From: an uncultured Collinsella sp.
GTDB lineage: Bacteria > Actinomycetota > Coriobacteriia > Coriobacteriales > Coriobacteriaceae
Assembly: GCA_902490305.1 (NCBI GenBank)
Contig: CABUDI010000015.1
Location: forward strand, 1-43,675
DNA: 43,675 nucleotides
Reading direction: 5' to 3'
Part shown: positions 16,003 through 23,589 of the stretch, one piece after another
Numbering within the stretch: the first letter of the stretch is position 1
Layout of the letters: each line of letters begins with the position of its first letter
Notes under the pieces: model-generated
What the model was told of the DNA's origin: nothing
Database searches by the model: none
The model's input: the letters and a program-made list of their open reading frames with translations, nothing else
Translations under genes and position numbers: made by a program

Positions 16003-16221
16003 CGCCATAACGAGGCTCAACTCGGCATGCCCGTCGAGCTCTGCGCCGCACTGGGCTACGCAGCCGTCTTTGGCAGCGCCACCAATACGCTGCTCGCACC
16101 CATCCTTATTGGCTGCGAAGTCTTCGGCTTTGGTAACTTGCCGATGTTCATTATTGTCTGCGTTGTGGCTTACCTGTTCAACATGGATAAGTCCATCTAC
16201 GCCCTGCAGGAGCGGGCGTAG
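16003..16221 (+). pseudogene. C-terminal remnant of a ClC-family chloride channel
   Basis: In this frame the sequence reads HNEAQLGMPVELCAALGYA, then SATNTLLAPILIG and a hydrophobic run ending NMDKSIYALQERA. GMPVELC...VFGSATNTLLAP is the C-terminal helix region of ClC-type channels/transporters. Only about 72 of the usual 400 or more residues remain, with no start and no upstream channel sequence. It is fused, out of frame, to the Abi relic at about 16000. Confidence 0.75.
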
Positions 16222-16248
16222 ATCGATGTCCAGGCAGGTGGTCTCAGC

Positions 16249-16397
16249 CGGAAACGGTGTCCCACTCTGAGGCTGTATTCCGGGACACGGTTTCCGCTTG
16301 GAACGCCATTCGGAAAGCGCATCCCGCTTTAAAACGGAATTCCGGGACGTAGTTTCCGTCTGAGCCTCCATTCGGAAAGCATGTCCCGTTCTTTCAC
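16249..16397. repeat. Tandem 62-bp palindromic repeat
   Basis: ATTCCGGGAC recurs at 16277 and 16339, a 62-bp period, with about 2.4 imperfect units. Each unit carries GGAAA(C/G)-N4-CCC and GGGAC-N3-GTTTCC segments that pair as a hairpin (for example 16250-16263 with 16281-16296). It lies between the ClC relic and the 3' end of ogt, and may end ogt transcripts. Confidence 0.75.
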
Positions 16398-16427
16398 GGC
16401 ATCTTGGCTATGCAAAGCGCTCGAGCG

Positions 16428-17006
16428 TTACTCCTCGTACGCGCCCTCAAGCCGAAGCAGCCACTCCTTGCGATCAAGCCCGCCGGCATATCCGTTAAGC
16501 GAGCCGTCGGCCGCCACCACGCGATGGCATGGCACAATAATCGAAACAGGGTTGCGAGCGACCGCGGCCCCCACGGCACGGGGAGACACAACGGGTGTCT
16601 CATTTCCCGGCACACGATGTCGAGCCGCAACACGCTGGGCGATCTCGCCATACGTAGCGACCTCGCCACGCGGAATAGAAAGCAGCTCGTACCAAACTTC
16701 ACGCTGAAACGCCGTACCGATCATATGTAACGGCGGCGTATACCGAGGCTCCTGCCCTGCAAAATAAGCATTCAGCCAAGCCCACGAACGCTCAAGCACC
16801 GAAGAAGCCGCACCATGGGCCGGATTCGCCGAAGACATGCCACCAATACCGGAAACCGCATCGGTACCTTCAACATGCTCTGCATCTTCTTTGAGAAGCG
16901 TAGAGCCAAAGTGCTCCTGTCCCTCAAACCAAAGCCCTGTCAAACCACGGCCATCAGCGGCAAGCAAAATCTCGCCCAAAGGCGAAGCAAACGTCGTCGT
17001 GACCAC
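16428..17006 (-). CDS. ogt: Methylated-DNA--protein-cysteine methyltransferase
   Basis: 192 residues. It repairs O6-alkylguanine by transferring the alkyl group to its own cysteine in one suicidal reaction. The active-site motif is PCHRV with acceptor C160. GTAFQREVWYELLSIPRGEVATYGEIA is the DNA-binding helix-turn-helix region, and the asparagine hinge appears in VARNP. Residues 40-70 are a loosely conserved, Gly/Ala/Ser-rich insert between the N-terminal domain and the core. The start is GTG with AAAGGAG 6-7 nt upstream. It is monocistronic, and a GC-rich gene-free stretch lies upstream. I see no LexA-type dyad here. Confidence 0.95.
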   Translation of the reverse strand: MVTTTFASPLGEILLAADGRGLTGLWFEGQEHFGSTLLKEDAEHVEGTDAVSGIGGMSSANPAHGAASSVLERSWAWLNAYFAGQEPRYTPPLHMIGTAFQREVWYELLSIPRGEVATYGEIAQRVAARHRVPGNETPVVSPRAVGAAVARNPVSIIVPCHRVVAADGSLNGYAGGLDRKEWLLRLEGAYEE

Positions 17007-17267
17007 CAGCGGCTCCTTTCAAAACTCCGCACCATAATACCGCGAATTGTGCAGACAACCCCAATCGACCCCAAAGTCACCCAAGGCAGTAGGCGCGACA
17101 GCGTCGCAGCTGCCGGCCGCGCCCCACAGTCCCCAAAGGCGGCAGGCGCAAAGCGCCGAGGCCGCCGCCGGGACCAGGGCCCGCAACAGCCACGCGCCCC
17201 CATATCAGCCCAGCGGCCCCAACCAACAACGGCCCCATCGCAGGCCGCTTGCAGCAGCGTCACCGCA
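17007..17267. other. GC-rich gene-free region upstream of ogt
   Basis: About 260 bases with strong C over G bias on the plus strand and no credible gene. Several short open frames exist but have low-complexity Pro/Ala/Arg/Gln products. The minus strand has clusters of G runs (for example around 17205-17235). I recognise no RNA family. The ogt promoter should lie at its left end. Confidence 0.5.
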
Positions 17268-17395
17268 GGCGGGGGCCGGGCTAGTTTTCAGAACACTCCG
17301 CAGACCAGTGTGGCGCCTTGTCCGCGGCTCCGGAGGAGCAGGACAAGGCGCCACACATGGTCGAGGACGTTCTGAAAACTAGCCCGGCCCCCGCC
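17268..17395 (-). repeat. Long-stem palindrome with conserved internal loop, element D
   Basis: Outer arms 17268-17294 and 17369-17395 pair perfectly over 27 bp. The inner stem 17308-17323 / 17341-17356 is perfect over 16 bp around CTCC..GGAG. The loop motifs ACTCCGCAGACC and GGTCGAGGACG match the family. It begins 13 nt after the asd stop, in the asd direction. Confidence 0.92.
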
Positions 17396-17407
17396 GGACA
17401 GGTCACA

Positions 17408-18433
17408 CTACTCGCAGAGCAGCTTAGCAATCTGGACGGCGTTAGTTGCCGCGCCCTTACGGATTTGGTCGCCGCAGCACCAGAAGGTAATACCGCGCGT
17501 GGCCTCGGGGTTCGAGATGTCGCGACGCACGCGACCGACCCAAATCAGGTCTTGGTCGGACGTATCCATCGGCATGGGGAAGCGGTCGTGCGCATCCTCG
17601 GCAGCCATATCGTCAACCAGCTTGACGCCGGGAGCGGCAGCCAGCGCAGCACGGGCCTCGTCAACCGTAATGTCACGCTCGAACTCGAGCGTGATGCTCT
17701 CGGAGTGCGAACGCAGCACGGGCACGCGCACGCAGGTGCAGTTCACGCGCAGCTCGGGCAGATGCATAATCTTGCGGCCCTCGTTTTGTAGCTTCATCTC
17801 CTCGGAGGTAAAGCCCTCCTCCTTGACGCCGCCAATCTGCGGAATCAGGTTGCTCGCGAGCTGTGCGGCAAATGCGCGCGGCTCGGGAATCTCCTCGCCA
17901 CGGCCCAGAGCGGCCAGCTGAGCCTCAAGCTCGGCCATACCGGGAGCGCCAGCGCCCGAAGCCGCCTGGTACGTCGAGACGATCATGCGCTTTACGCCGG
18001 CAAGCTGGTGCAGCGGCCAGGTGGGAACCAGGCCGATAATGGTCGCACAGTTGGGGTTGGCGATAAGGCCGTGATGCCACTTGATATCGTCGGCATTGAT
18101 CTCGGGCACGACCAGCGGCACCTCGGGATCCATGCGGAAGGCGTGGCTGTTGTCGACCACGACGGCGCCGCGCTTGACGGCCTCGGGCAGCAGCTCCTTG
18201 GCGATATCGTCGCCGGCAGCGCCGAGCACGATATCGCAGCCCTCAAAGGCCTCGGGGCAAGCCTCTTCAATCACGATCTGCTCGCCGCGGAACTCGACGG
18301 TCTTGCCCGCGGAGCGTGCGCTTGCCAACAGCTTGAGCTTGCCGACCGGGAACTCCTGCTCGTTGAGGCACTCGAGCATCTGGGTGCCCACGGCTCCCGT
18401 CGCGCCCAAAATAGCAACCGTGTACTGTTTCAT
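17408..18433 (-). CDS. asd: Aspartate-semialdehyde dehydrogenase
   Basis: 341 residues from the ATG at 18433, which has AAGGGGGA just upstream; the longer frame to 18520 lacks such a site. It reduces L-aspartyl phosphate to aspartate semialdehyde with NADPH, feeding lysine, methionine and threonine. GATGAVG near the N-terminus binds the cofactor. The catalytic cysteine is C129 in NPNCATI. The substrate region RVPVLRSHSE carries the conserved Arg and His. The aspartate kinase gene lies upstream on the same strand, 173 nt away, with a hairpin between, so each probably has its own promoter. Element D follows the stop. Confidence 0.96.
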   Translation of the reverse strand: MKQYTVAILGATGAVGTQMLECLNEQEFPVGKLKLLASARSAGKTVEFRGEQIVIEEACPEAFEGCDIVLGAAGDDIAKELLPEAVKRGAVVVDNSHAFRMDPEVPLVVPEINADDIKWHHGLIANPNCATIIGLVPTWPLHQLAGVKRMIVSTYQAASGAGAPGMAELEAQLAALGRGEEIPEPRAFAAQLASNLIPQIGGVKEEGFTSEEMKLQNEGRKIMHLPELRVNCTCVRVPVLRSHSESITLEFERDITVDEARAALAAAPGVKLVDDMAAEDAHDRFPMPMDTSDQDLIWVGRVRRDISNPEATRGITFWCCGDQIRKGAATNAVQIAKLLCE

Positions 18434-18510
18434 GCTTCCCCCTTTAAAGGTTGTGGCTTTTGCCCGCACGCCGAGCAGGCCGATTATTGTTGCCAGTTTA
18501 TACAAGAACA

Positions 18511-18531
18511 GGGCGGGCATGAAACCCGCCC
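18511..18531 (-). terminator. Hairpin after lysC
   Basis: GGGCGGG (18511-18517) pairs with CCCGCCC (18525-18531) around 7 nt. It lies about 75 nt after the lysC stop. On the minus strand only a weak T-rich tract (TGTTCTTG) follows. Next to it are four CGAAAC-type direct repeats (18535-18557). Confidence 0.5.
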
Positions 18532-18564
18532 CGTCGAAACGAAACCGAAACGAAACGCCCCGCC

Positions 18565-18596
18565 GTAGATTTTTGAGACATGACCCAAAAATCTAC
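18565..18596. repeat. Small palindrome family 2, copy 1
   Basis: GTAGATTTTTG (18565-18575) pairs perfectly with 18586-18596 around AGACATGACC. A second copy with the same stem and a GGACATG-type loop lies at 38634-38664. This copy lies 10 nt after the lysC stop. Confidence 0.8.
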
Positions 18597-18606
18597 CGAG
18601 CAGTCG

Positions 18607-19995
18607 CTACTTTTTGAGCGCGGCCAGAGCGGGATCGGCCGGCGCGGGAGCCTCCAGATCGGAGACCTTCACAATGCCGTTCTCGTCGGAGAAGGCACGG
18701 TAAATGGTCCGAATCGCAAGGTCGAAGTCCTTCTCCTCGACACCGATAATGATGTTGATCTCGTCGCAGCTCTGCGAAATCATACGCACACTCACGCCGG
18801 CCTGGCCAAGCATGCCAAACAGATGTCCCGAGATACCCGCACGGCCGCGCAGGTTACGGCCGACGGTCGCGATGAGCGCCAAGCCCTCGACAACCTCGAT
18901 CTCGAGCGGCTCGACCTCCTGCTGAATGTCGCCCACAAGCGAGTACAGCGAATCGTGCACATCCTGCTCCTGCACCACGGCGCCAAAGCGGTCGACACCA
19001 GTGGGCATGTGCTCGACGGAAACGTCATAGCGCTCGAAGACCGAAAGCGCGCGGCGCATAAAGCCGACGCGGGGCTTGGTGCGGTCGCGGGCCACGTTGA
19101 TGGCGACAAAACCGCGCTTGCCGGTCACGCCGGTAATGATGGGCTCTGCCTCGCCCTCGTCGGCCGTCTCGCTAATGATGGTGCCGGGATCCTGCGGCGC
19201 ATTGGTGTTCTTGATGACCAGCGGAATGCCTGCCTCGCGCACGGGGAACACAGCCTCCTCATGCAAGACGCTTGCGCCCATGTACGAAAGCTCGCGCAGC
19301 TCCTCGTAGGTAACGCGCGCAATGGGCTGAGCCTCGGGAACAATACGCGGATCGGCAGAATAGAAGCCCGAGACGTCGGTCCAGTTCTCGTACAGGTCGG
19401 CGCCCAGGCACTTGGCCAGAATCGAGCCCGAGATATCGCCGCCACCACGGTCGAGCAGCTTGATCTGGCCCTCGCGCGTCGCGCCGTAGAAACCGGGCAT
19501 AACAAAGCCGCCCTGCTGACCGTACTCCTGCACCAGCTCGGAGGTGCGATTCATGCTGAGCGTACCGTCGTGATGGAACGCCACAACCGTCGCGGCGTCC
19601 AGGAACGGTAAGCCCAGGTACTCGGCCATCAGGCGGGCGGTAAAGTACTCGCCACGGCTCACAAGTTCCTCGGTGGAGTAGCCGCCCGAGCGGGCGCGCT
19701 CGGCAAAGGCCGCGAACTCCTCACGGATGGGATAGGTGAGCTCCAGCTCGTCAGCGATATCAAAATAGCGCTGGCCAATGTCCTCAAGCAGCTCCTCACA
19801 CGACACGTGGTACTTAACGTGCGCATTGACCAGATAGAGCAGGTCGGTCACCTTGGTGTCGCCCTTAAAACGACGACCGCAAGCGGAAACCACCACAAAA
19901 CGGCGAGCCGGGTCGGCGTCGACAATGGCCTTGATCTTCTTGAAGTGTTCGGCGTCGGCGACCGACGAGCCGCCAAACTTGGCAATCTTAATCAT
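18607..19995 (-). CDS. lysC: Aspartate kinase with ACT domains
   Basis: 462 residues. It phosphorylates aspartate, the first step toward threonine, lysine and methionine. KFGGSSV (6-12) is the ATP-binding signature; RGEYFTA and GRGGSD-like DRGGGDISGS belong to the amino-acid kinase core. The C-terminal 150 residues form two ACT domains (RVGFMRRALSVFERYDVSVE and the GMLGQAGVSVRMISQS block), so end-product feedback is expected. The length and layout resemble single-function enzymes, not kinase-homoserine dehydrogenase fusions. It is divergent from thrC with about 104 bp between the starts. No lysine riboswitch or T-box fits in that gap. Confidence 0.95.
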   Translation of the reverse strand: MIKIAKFGGSSVADAEHFKKIKAIVDADPARRFVVVSACGRRFKGDTKVTDLLYLVNAHVKYHVSCEELLEDIGQRYFDIADELELTYPIREEFAAFAERARSGGYSTEELVSRGEYFTARLMAEYLGLPFLDAATVVAFHHDGTLSMNRTSELVQEYGQQGGFVMPGFYGATREGQIKLLDRGGGDISGSILAKCLGADLYENWTDVSGFYSADPRIVPEAQPIARVTYEELRELSYMGASVLHEEAVFPVREAGIPLVIKNTNAPQDPGTIISETADEGEAEPIITGVTGKRGFVAINVARDRTKPRVGFMRRALSVFERYDVSVEHMPTGVDRFGAVVQEQDVHDSLYSLVGDIQQEVEPLEIEVVEGLALIATVGRNLRGRAGISGHLFGMLGQAGVSVRMISQSCDEINIIIGVEEKDFDLAIRTIYRAFSDENGIVKVSDLEAPAPADPALAALKK

Positions 19996-20099
19996 GGGCT
20001 GGAGGTTACCTTTCTAAAAAGCCTCTGCGAACCTATTTTGCACGCTCTGATACCATGGTTTCACCGATTGGGACCAAGGCATCCGAGGAGCAGTGTTAT

Positions 20100-21617
20100 A
20101 TGGGAACTTATCATAGTACACGAGGACGCACTTTATCGTGCTCAAGTAAGGTGGCAATCCGCACCGGCATCGCTCCCGACGGGGGTTTGTTTGTCTCGGA
20201 CGAGCTCGGCACCCAGCAGGTCGATATCAGCTCGCTTGCAGATAAATCGTACTTTGAAATCGCTCAAGATGTGTTGGGAATGTTACTGAATGATTACACG
20301 GCCGAAGAAATTTCGGCGTGTGTCGACGAGGCATATCGCGGCACGTTCGCGAGTGAAGAGGTTACGCCGCTCGTCAAACTCGACGCTGCGCCGGGCGCTG
20401 ACGCCCCTCAGACCTATGTGATGGAGCTCTTTGGCGGCCCCACGAGTGCCTTTAAGGACGTCGCCCTGCAGATGCTCCCCCGCTTGATGGCCCGCACTTC
20501 CGCCAAGGACGGCGGCGCCGAGCGCATCATGATCGTCACCGCCACGTCGGGCGACACCGGCAAGGCCGCACTCGCTGGTTTTGCCGACGCTCCGGGCACG
20601 GGCATTACCGTCTTTTATCCCGAAGGCAAAGTCAGCCGCGTGCAGAATCTGCAGATGTCCACGCAGGAGGGCGACAACGTCGCCGTCTGCGGCATCCGCG
20701 GCAACTTTGACGATGCCCAGAGTGCCGTCAAGCGCATCTTTGCCGATAAGGAGCTTGCCGAGCGTCTTGAGGCCGCCGGCACGGTGCTTTCGAGCGCCAA
20801 CTCCATCAACGTCGGCCGTCTGGTGCCGCAGGTCGTCTACTACTTTGCCGCTTATGCGCAGCTGCTGCGCGCCGGCGCCATCGAGGCCGGCGACGCCGTG
20901 GAGTTCTGCGTACCGACCGGCAACTTTGGCGACATCCTGGCCGGCTACTATGCCAAGCGCATGGGTCTGCCCGTCGCCAAACTCGTCGTGGCCAGCGACA
21001 AGAACAACGTGCTCGCTGACTTCCTGACCACCGGCGTTTACGACCGTAACCGCCCGTTCTTCACGACCATCTCGCCGTCGATGGACATCCTTATTAGCTC
21101 CAACCTGGAGCGTATGCTTTATTTCCTGTCCGATGGCGACTGCGAACTCGTTGCCGGCCTTATGGAGCAGCTGGCACAGACTGGTCGCTATGAGGTGCCC
21201 GACGAGCTGCTGGCCAAGATCCAGAGTGTGTTTGGCTGCGGCTGGGCCAGCGAGGACGAGGTCCGCGCTGCCATCAAGAACTGCTGGGATGCAAACGGCT
21301 ATGTGATCGACCCGCACACCGCTTGCGGCTATCACGTCTTTGAAAAGGTCGCCCCCGCCGAGGGCGCCAAGGCCCGCGTGCTGCTTTCGACCGCCAGCCC
21401 CTACAAGTTCCCGCGTGCCTGCTGCGACGCTCTGGGGCTTAACGTTCCCGAGGACGACTTTAAGGCCATGCGTGTGCTCGAGCAGGCAACCAACACGGTC
21501 GCCCCGACCCAGCTCGCCGAACTCGAATCCAAACCCGTCCGCTTCGAAGACGTCTGTGACGTCGACGAAATGGCCAGCTACGTAGAGCAGGCTGCAAAAA
21601 AGATAGCAACCAACTAA
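20100..21617 (+). CDS. thrC: Threonine synthase
   Basis: 505 residues. A PLP enzyme that converts O-phosphohomoserine to threonine. The opening (YHSTRG) fits the family, and the PLP lysine is K119 in GGPTSAFKD. TSGDTGKAAL and PTGNFGDILAGYYAKRMG bind the cofactor phosphate and substrate. The start at 20100 is chosen because GAGGAG lies 9 nt upstream; the frame is open to 20055 but without a site. The long C-terminal extension (after about 350) is normal for the yeast/enterobacterial-type enzymes. It is followed by a terminator, element E, and then thrB. Confidence 0.95.
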   Translation: MGTYHSTRGRTLSCSSKVAIRTGIAPDGGLFVSDELGTQQVDISSLADKSYFEIAQDVLGMLLNDYTAEEISACVDEAYRGTFASEEVTPLVKLDAAPGADAPQTYVMELFGGPTSAFKDVALQMLPRLMARTSAKDGGAERIMIVTATSGDTGKAALAGFADAPGTGITVFYPEGKVSRVQNLQMSTQEGDNVAVCGIRGNFDDAQSAVKRIFADKELAERLEAAGTVLSSANSINVGRLVPQVVYYFAAYAQLLRAGAIEAGDAVEFCVPTGNFGDILAGYYAKRMGLPVAKLVVASDKNNVLADFLTTGVYDRNRPFFTTISPSMDILISSNLERMLYFLSDGDCELVAGLMEQLAQTGRYEVPDELLAKIQSVFGCGWASEDEVRAAIKNCWDANGYVIDPHTACGYHVFEKVAPAEGAKARVLLSTASPYKFPRACCDALGLNVPEDDFKAMRVLEQATNTVAPTQLAELESKPVRFEDVCDVDEMASYVEQAAKKIATN

Positions 21618-21629
21618 ACCCCTTATAAG

Positions 21630-21660
21630 GCGCCGGCGAAAGCCGGCGCACCTTCTTTTA
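21630..21660 (+). terminator. Terminator after thrC
   Basis: GCGCCGGC (21630-21637) pairs with GCCGGCGC around a GAAA tetraloop, followed by ACCTTCTTTTA. It starts 13 nt after the stop. Confidence 0.85.
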
Positions 21661-21696
21661 TCAGATACCTACCGGGATGATGACGAACGTGCATAG

Positions 21697-21807
21697 CGTG
21701 CCTGGCTGTTTAGTTCGTCGCGAGTTCCGCACGCAAAGGAAAGCACTTAATGTGCTTTCCGTCTTGCGCAGGACTGCCCGAGCAGCGAACTAAACAGCCA
21801 GGCACGC
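21697..21807 (-). repeat. Long-stem palindrome with conserved internal loop, element E
   Basis: Outer arms 21697-21718 and 21786-21807 pair perfectly over 22 bp. The inner stem 21738-21746 / 21752-21760 plus CGCAA/TTGCG caps it. TTCCGCA and CCCGAGCAG lie where other copies have TTCCGCAGGAC and CCGAGGAC. It is the most divergent copy, is inverted relative to thrC and thrB, and ends 13 nt before the thrB ATG. Confidence 0.85.
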
Positions 21808-21820
21808 CAGGAGGACTCAC

Positions 21821-22702
21821 ATGATCAAGATCACCGTCCCAGCAACAAGCGCCAACTTGGGCATTGGCTACGATACCCTCGGCATGGCCGTCAGCCTCTA
21901 CTCGCACTTCACCTTCGAGCGTACCGACAAGCTCACCATCACGGGCTGCCCCGAGGAATTCCAAAACGAGAACAACCTGGTCTACGTCAGCTTTGTCGAT
22001 GCGCTGGCCGCATGGGGCGAGCCGGCCTTCCCCGTCGCTATCGACATCCAGACCGACGTGCCCGTCGCCCGCGGCCTGGGTTCCAGCTCCACCTGCGTCG
22101 TCGCCGGCATCATGGCTGCCGCCGCGTTGACGGGCCATACCGTCGACCGCGCCGAGCTCGTCCGCATCGCCACCGAGGTCGAGGGCCATCCCGATAACGT
22201 CGCCCCCGCTATCCTGGGCGGCGCCGTCTGCTCCTTTACGCCGACCGATTCGCTCCCCCAGTGCCTGCGCTACGAGGTGAGCGATCGCCTGCGTTTTATT
22301 ACCGTGATTCCGCCCTACGAGGTACACACGAGCGAGGCGCGCAAGGTCGTGCCGCAGGAGATTCCGCTCTCCACCGCCGTGTGGCAGATGGGCCGCATCG
22401 CCGGCATGACGCGCGGCCTGGAGACCGGCGACCTTGACCTGATTGCCGCCGCCAACGACGACCGCATCCAGGAGCCCTATCGTCGCCGTCTGATTCCCGA
22501 CTACAACGCCGTGCGCGACACCTGCCTTAACGGCGGCGCTAAGACCATCTGGATCAGCGGCTCGGGCTCGACCCTCATGGCTGTGACCGACGACACCATC
22601 GTGGCAAAGTTCCTGCAGGTCAAGCTGCGCGAGCAGTTCCCCAAGTGCGACACGCATATTCTGACGTGCGACACCGAGGGCGCTCAAATCGAGTACCTGT
22701 AG
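21821..22702 (+). CDS. thrB: Homoserine kinase (GHMP family)
   Basis: 293 residues. It phosphorylates homoserine to O-phosphohomoserine, the substrate of the threonine synthase encoded just upstream. PATSANLGIGYDTLG near the N-terminus and the GHMP motif PVARGLGSSS (81-90) bind ATP; ISGSGSTLM near residue 247 is the third GHMP motif. AGGAGG lies 6 nt before the ATG. The gene is separated from thrC by a terminator and element E, so it may have its own transcription start. Palindromes of the same family lie on both sides of it (E before, B after), in opposite orientations. Confidence 0.96.
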   Translation: MIKITVPATSANLGIGYDTLGMAVSLYSHFTFERTDKLTITGCPEEFQNENNLVYVSFVDALAAWGEPAFPVAIDIQTDVPVARGLGSSSTCVVAGIMAAAALTGHTVDRAELVRIATEVEGHPDNVAPAILGGAVCSFTPTDSLPQCLRYEVSDRLRFITVIPPYEVHTSEARKVVPQEIPLSTAVWQMGRIAGMTRGLETGDLDLIAAANDDRIQEPYRRRLIPDYNAVRDTCLNGGAKTIWISGSGSTLMAVTDDTIVAKFLQVKLREQFPKCDTHILTCDTEGAQIEYL

Positions 22703-22725
22703 GCATCGCCGGTCGACCCCACCGA

Positions 22726-22850
22726 GCCGCCCAAGGGCATCCCCTTAAAAACGTCCTCGCACTTGAGGCCCGCTTATCCTGCTCCTTCGGAGCCGTGGAT
22801 AAGCGGGCCTCGTGCTGCGGAATGTTTTTAAGGGGATGCCCTTGGGCGGC
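22726..22850 (+). repeat. Long-stem palindrome with conserved internal loop, element B
   Basis: Outer arms 22726-22752 and 22824-22850 pair perfectly over 27 bp. The inner stem 22765-22779 / 22797-22811 is perfect over 15 bp and is capped by GCTCC-TTCG-GAGC. The loop motifs GTCCTCGCAC and GTGCTGCGGAA match the family, with GCAC/GTGC replacing GGAC/GTCC. It begins 24 nt after the thrB stop. Confidence 0.93.
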
Positions 22851-22960
22851 CCTACAACAACATTGCCGGCAATGTCTACAGGGACCCACGCTTTGAAAGG
22901 GCGCCGGGCTGATAGTTTTGTTTTTTATTGATAGGGGCTCTTGCTAGGCTGGAGCCCTGA

Positions 22961-23551
22961 CTAGAGGCAGGCCTCGGCGATGCGCTTTTTGAGTTCGTCG
23001 ATGCCGGTACCGGTCTGGGAGCTTGTGATGATCACGTTCTCGGCCGGGACGTTGAGCTGCTTTTTGATGGCTGCTGCTTGGCGGGCCTGCTGGGTGCGGC
23101 TGAGTTTGTCGGCCTTGGTGAGGCAGACGATAAAGTTGAACTCGTTGCCCTGCAGGTAGTCGATCATGTCATGGTCGAGTTTACTGGGGTCGTGGCGAAT
23201 GTCCACCAGCGACACAACCAGGTTAAAGCTGCGCTCGGAGTCGAAAAAGTCGCCAATGAGCTCGGCCCAACGGTCGCGCTCGGCCTTGGAACGGCGGGCG
23301 AAACCGTAGCCTGGCAGGTCCACAAAGTGCACGTCGTCGGCCTCGAAGAAGTTGATGTTGCTCGTCTTGCCTGGCGTACTCGAAACCTTCACCAGGTTCT
23401 TGCGGCCAAAGAGCTTGTTCATGATGGACGACTTGCCCACGTTGGAGCGGCCGACAAAGCTCACCTCGGGGCAGGTGGACTCGGGGATCTGCGAAACCTT
23501 GCCGTAGCTGGCGACGAACTTGGCAAGCTGGTAGTTAATGGAATCGGCCAT
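22961..23551 (-). CDS. engB: Ribosome biogenesis GTP-binding protein EngB (YsxC)
   Basis: 196 residues. A small TRAFAC-class GTPase needed for large-subunit ribosome assembly. G1 is GRSNVGKSS (about 34-42), G2 lies in STPGKTSNINFF, G3 is DLPGYGFA, G4 is TKADKLS and G5 is SSQTG. The ATG at 23551 is favoured by AAGGAG 5 nt upstream; a GTG two codons earlier overlaps that site. It follows the nucleosidase gene on the same strand by 38 nt, so the two are probably one transcript. Confidence 0.96.
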   Translation of the reverse strand: MADSINYQLAKFVASYGKVSQIPESTCPEVSFVGRSNVGKSSIMNKLFGRKNLVKVSSTPGKTSNINFFEADDVHFVDLPGYGFARRSKAERDRWAELIGDFFDSERSFNLVVSLVDIRHDPSKLDHDMIDYLQGNEFNFIVCLTKADKLSRTQQARQAAAIKKQLNVPAENVIITSSQTGTGIDELKKRIAEACL

Positions 23552-23589
23552 GGACACTCCTTGGTCGTAGGTTCTTACAAATAGACGCG

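Noticed and set aside
17047..17382. Small protein genes in the GC-rich gap before ogt
   Set aside because: The frames are low-complexity Pro/Ala/Arg/Gln, lack ribosome sites and run into palindrome element D.
19996..20099. Lysine riboswitch or T-box between lysC and thrC
   Set aside because: Only about 104 bp separate the divergent starts and no matching conserved segments are present.
21697..21807. Loop palindromes as integron attC sites
   Set aside because: They have fold-like similarity (diverged arms, kept loop bases) but lack the short RYYYAAC/GTTRRRY ends, and no integrase is present.
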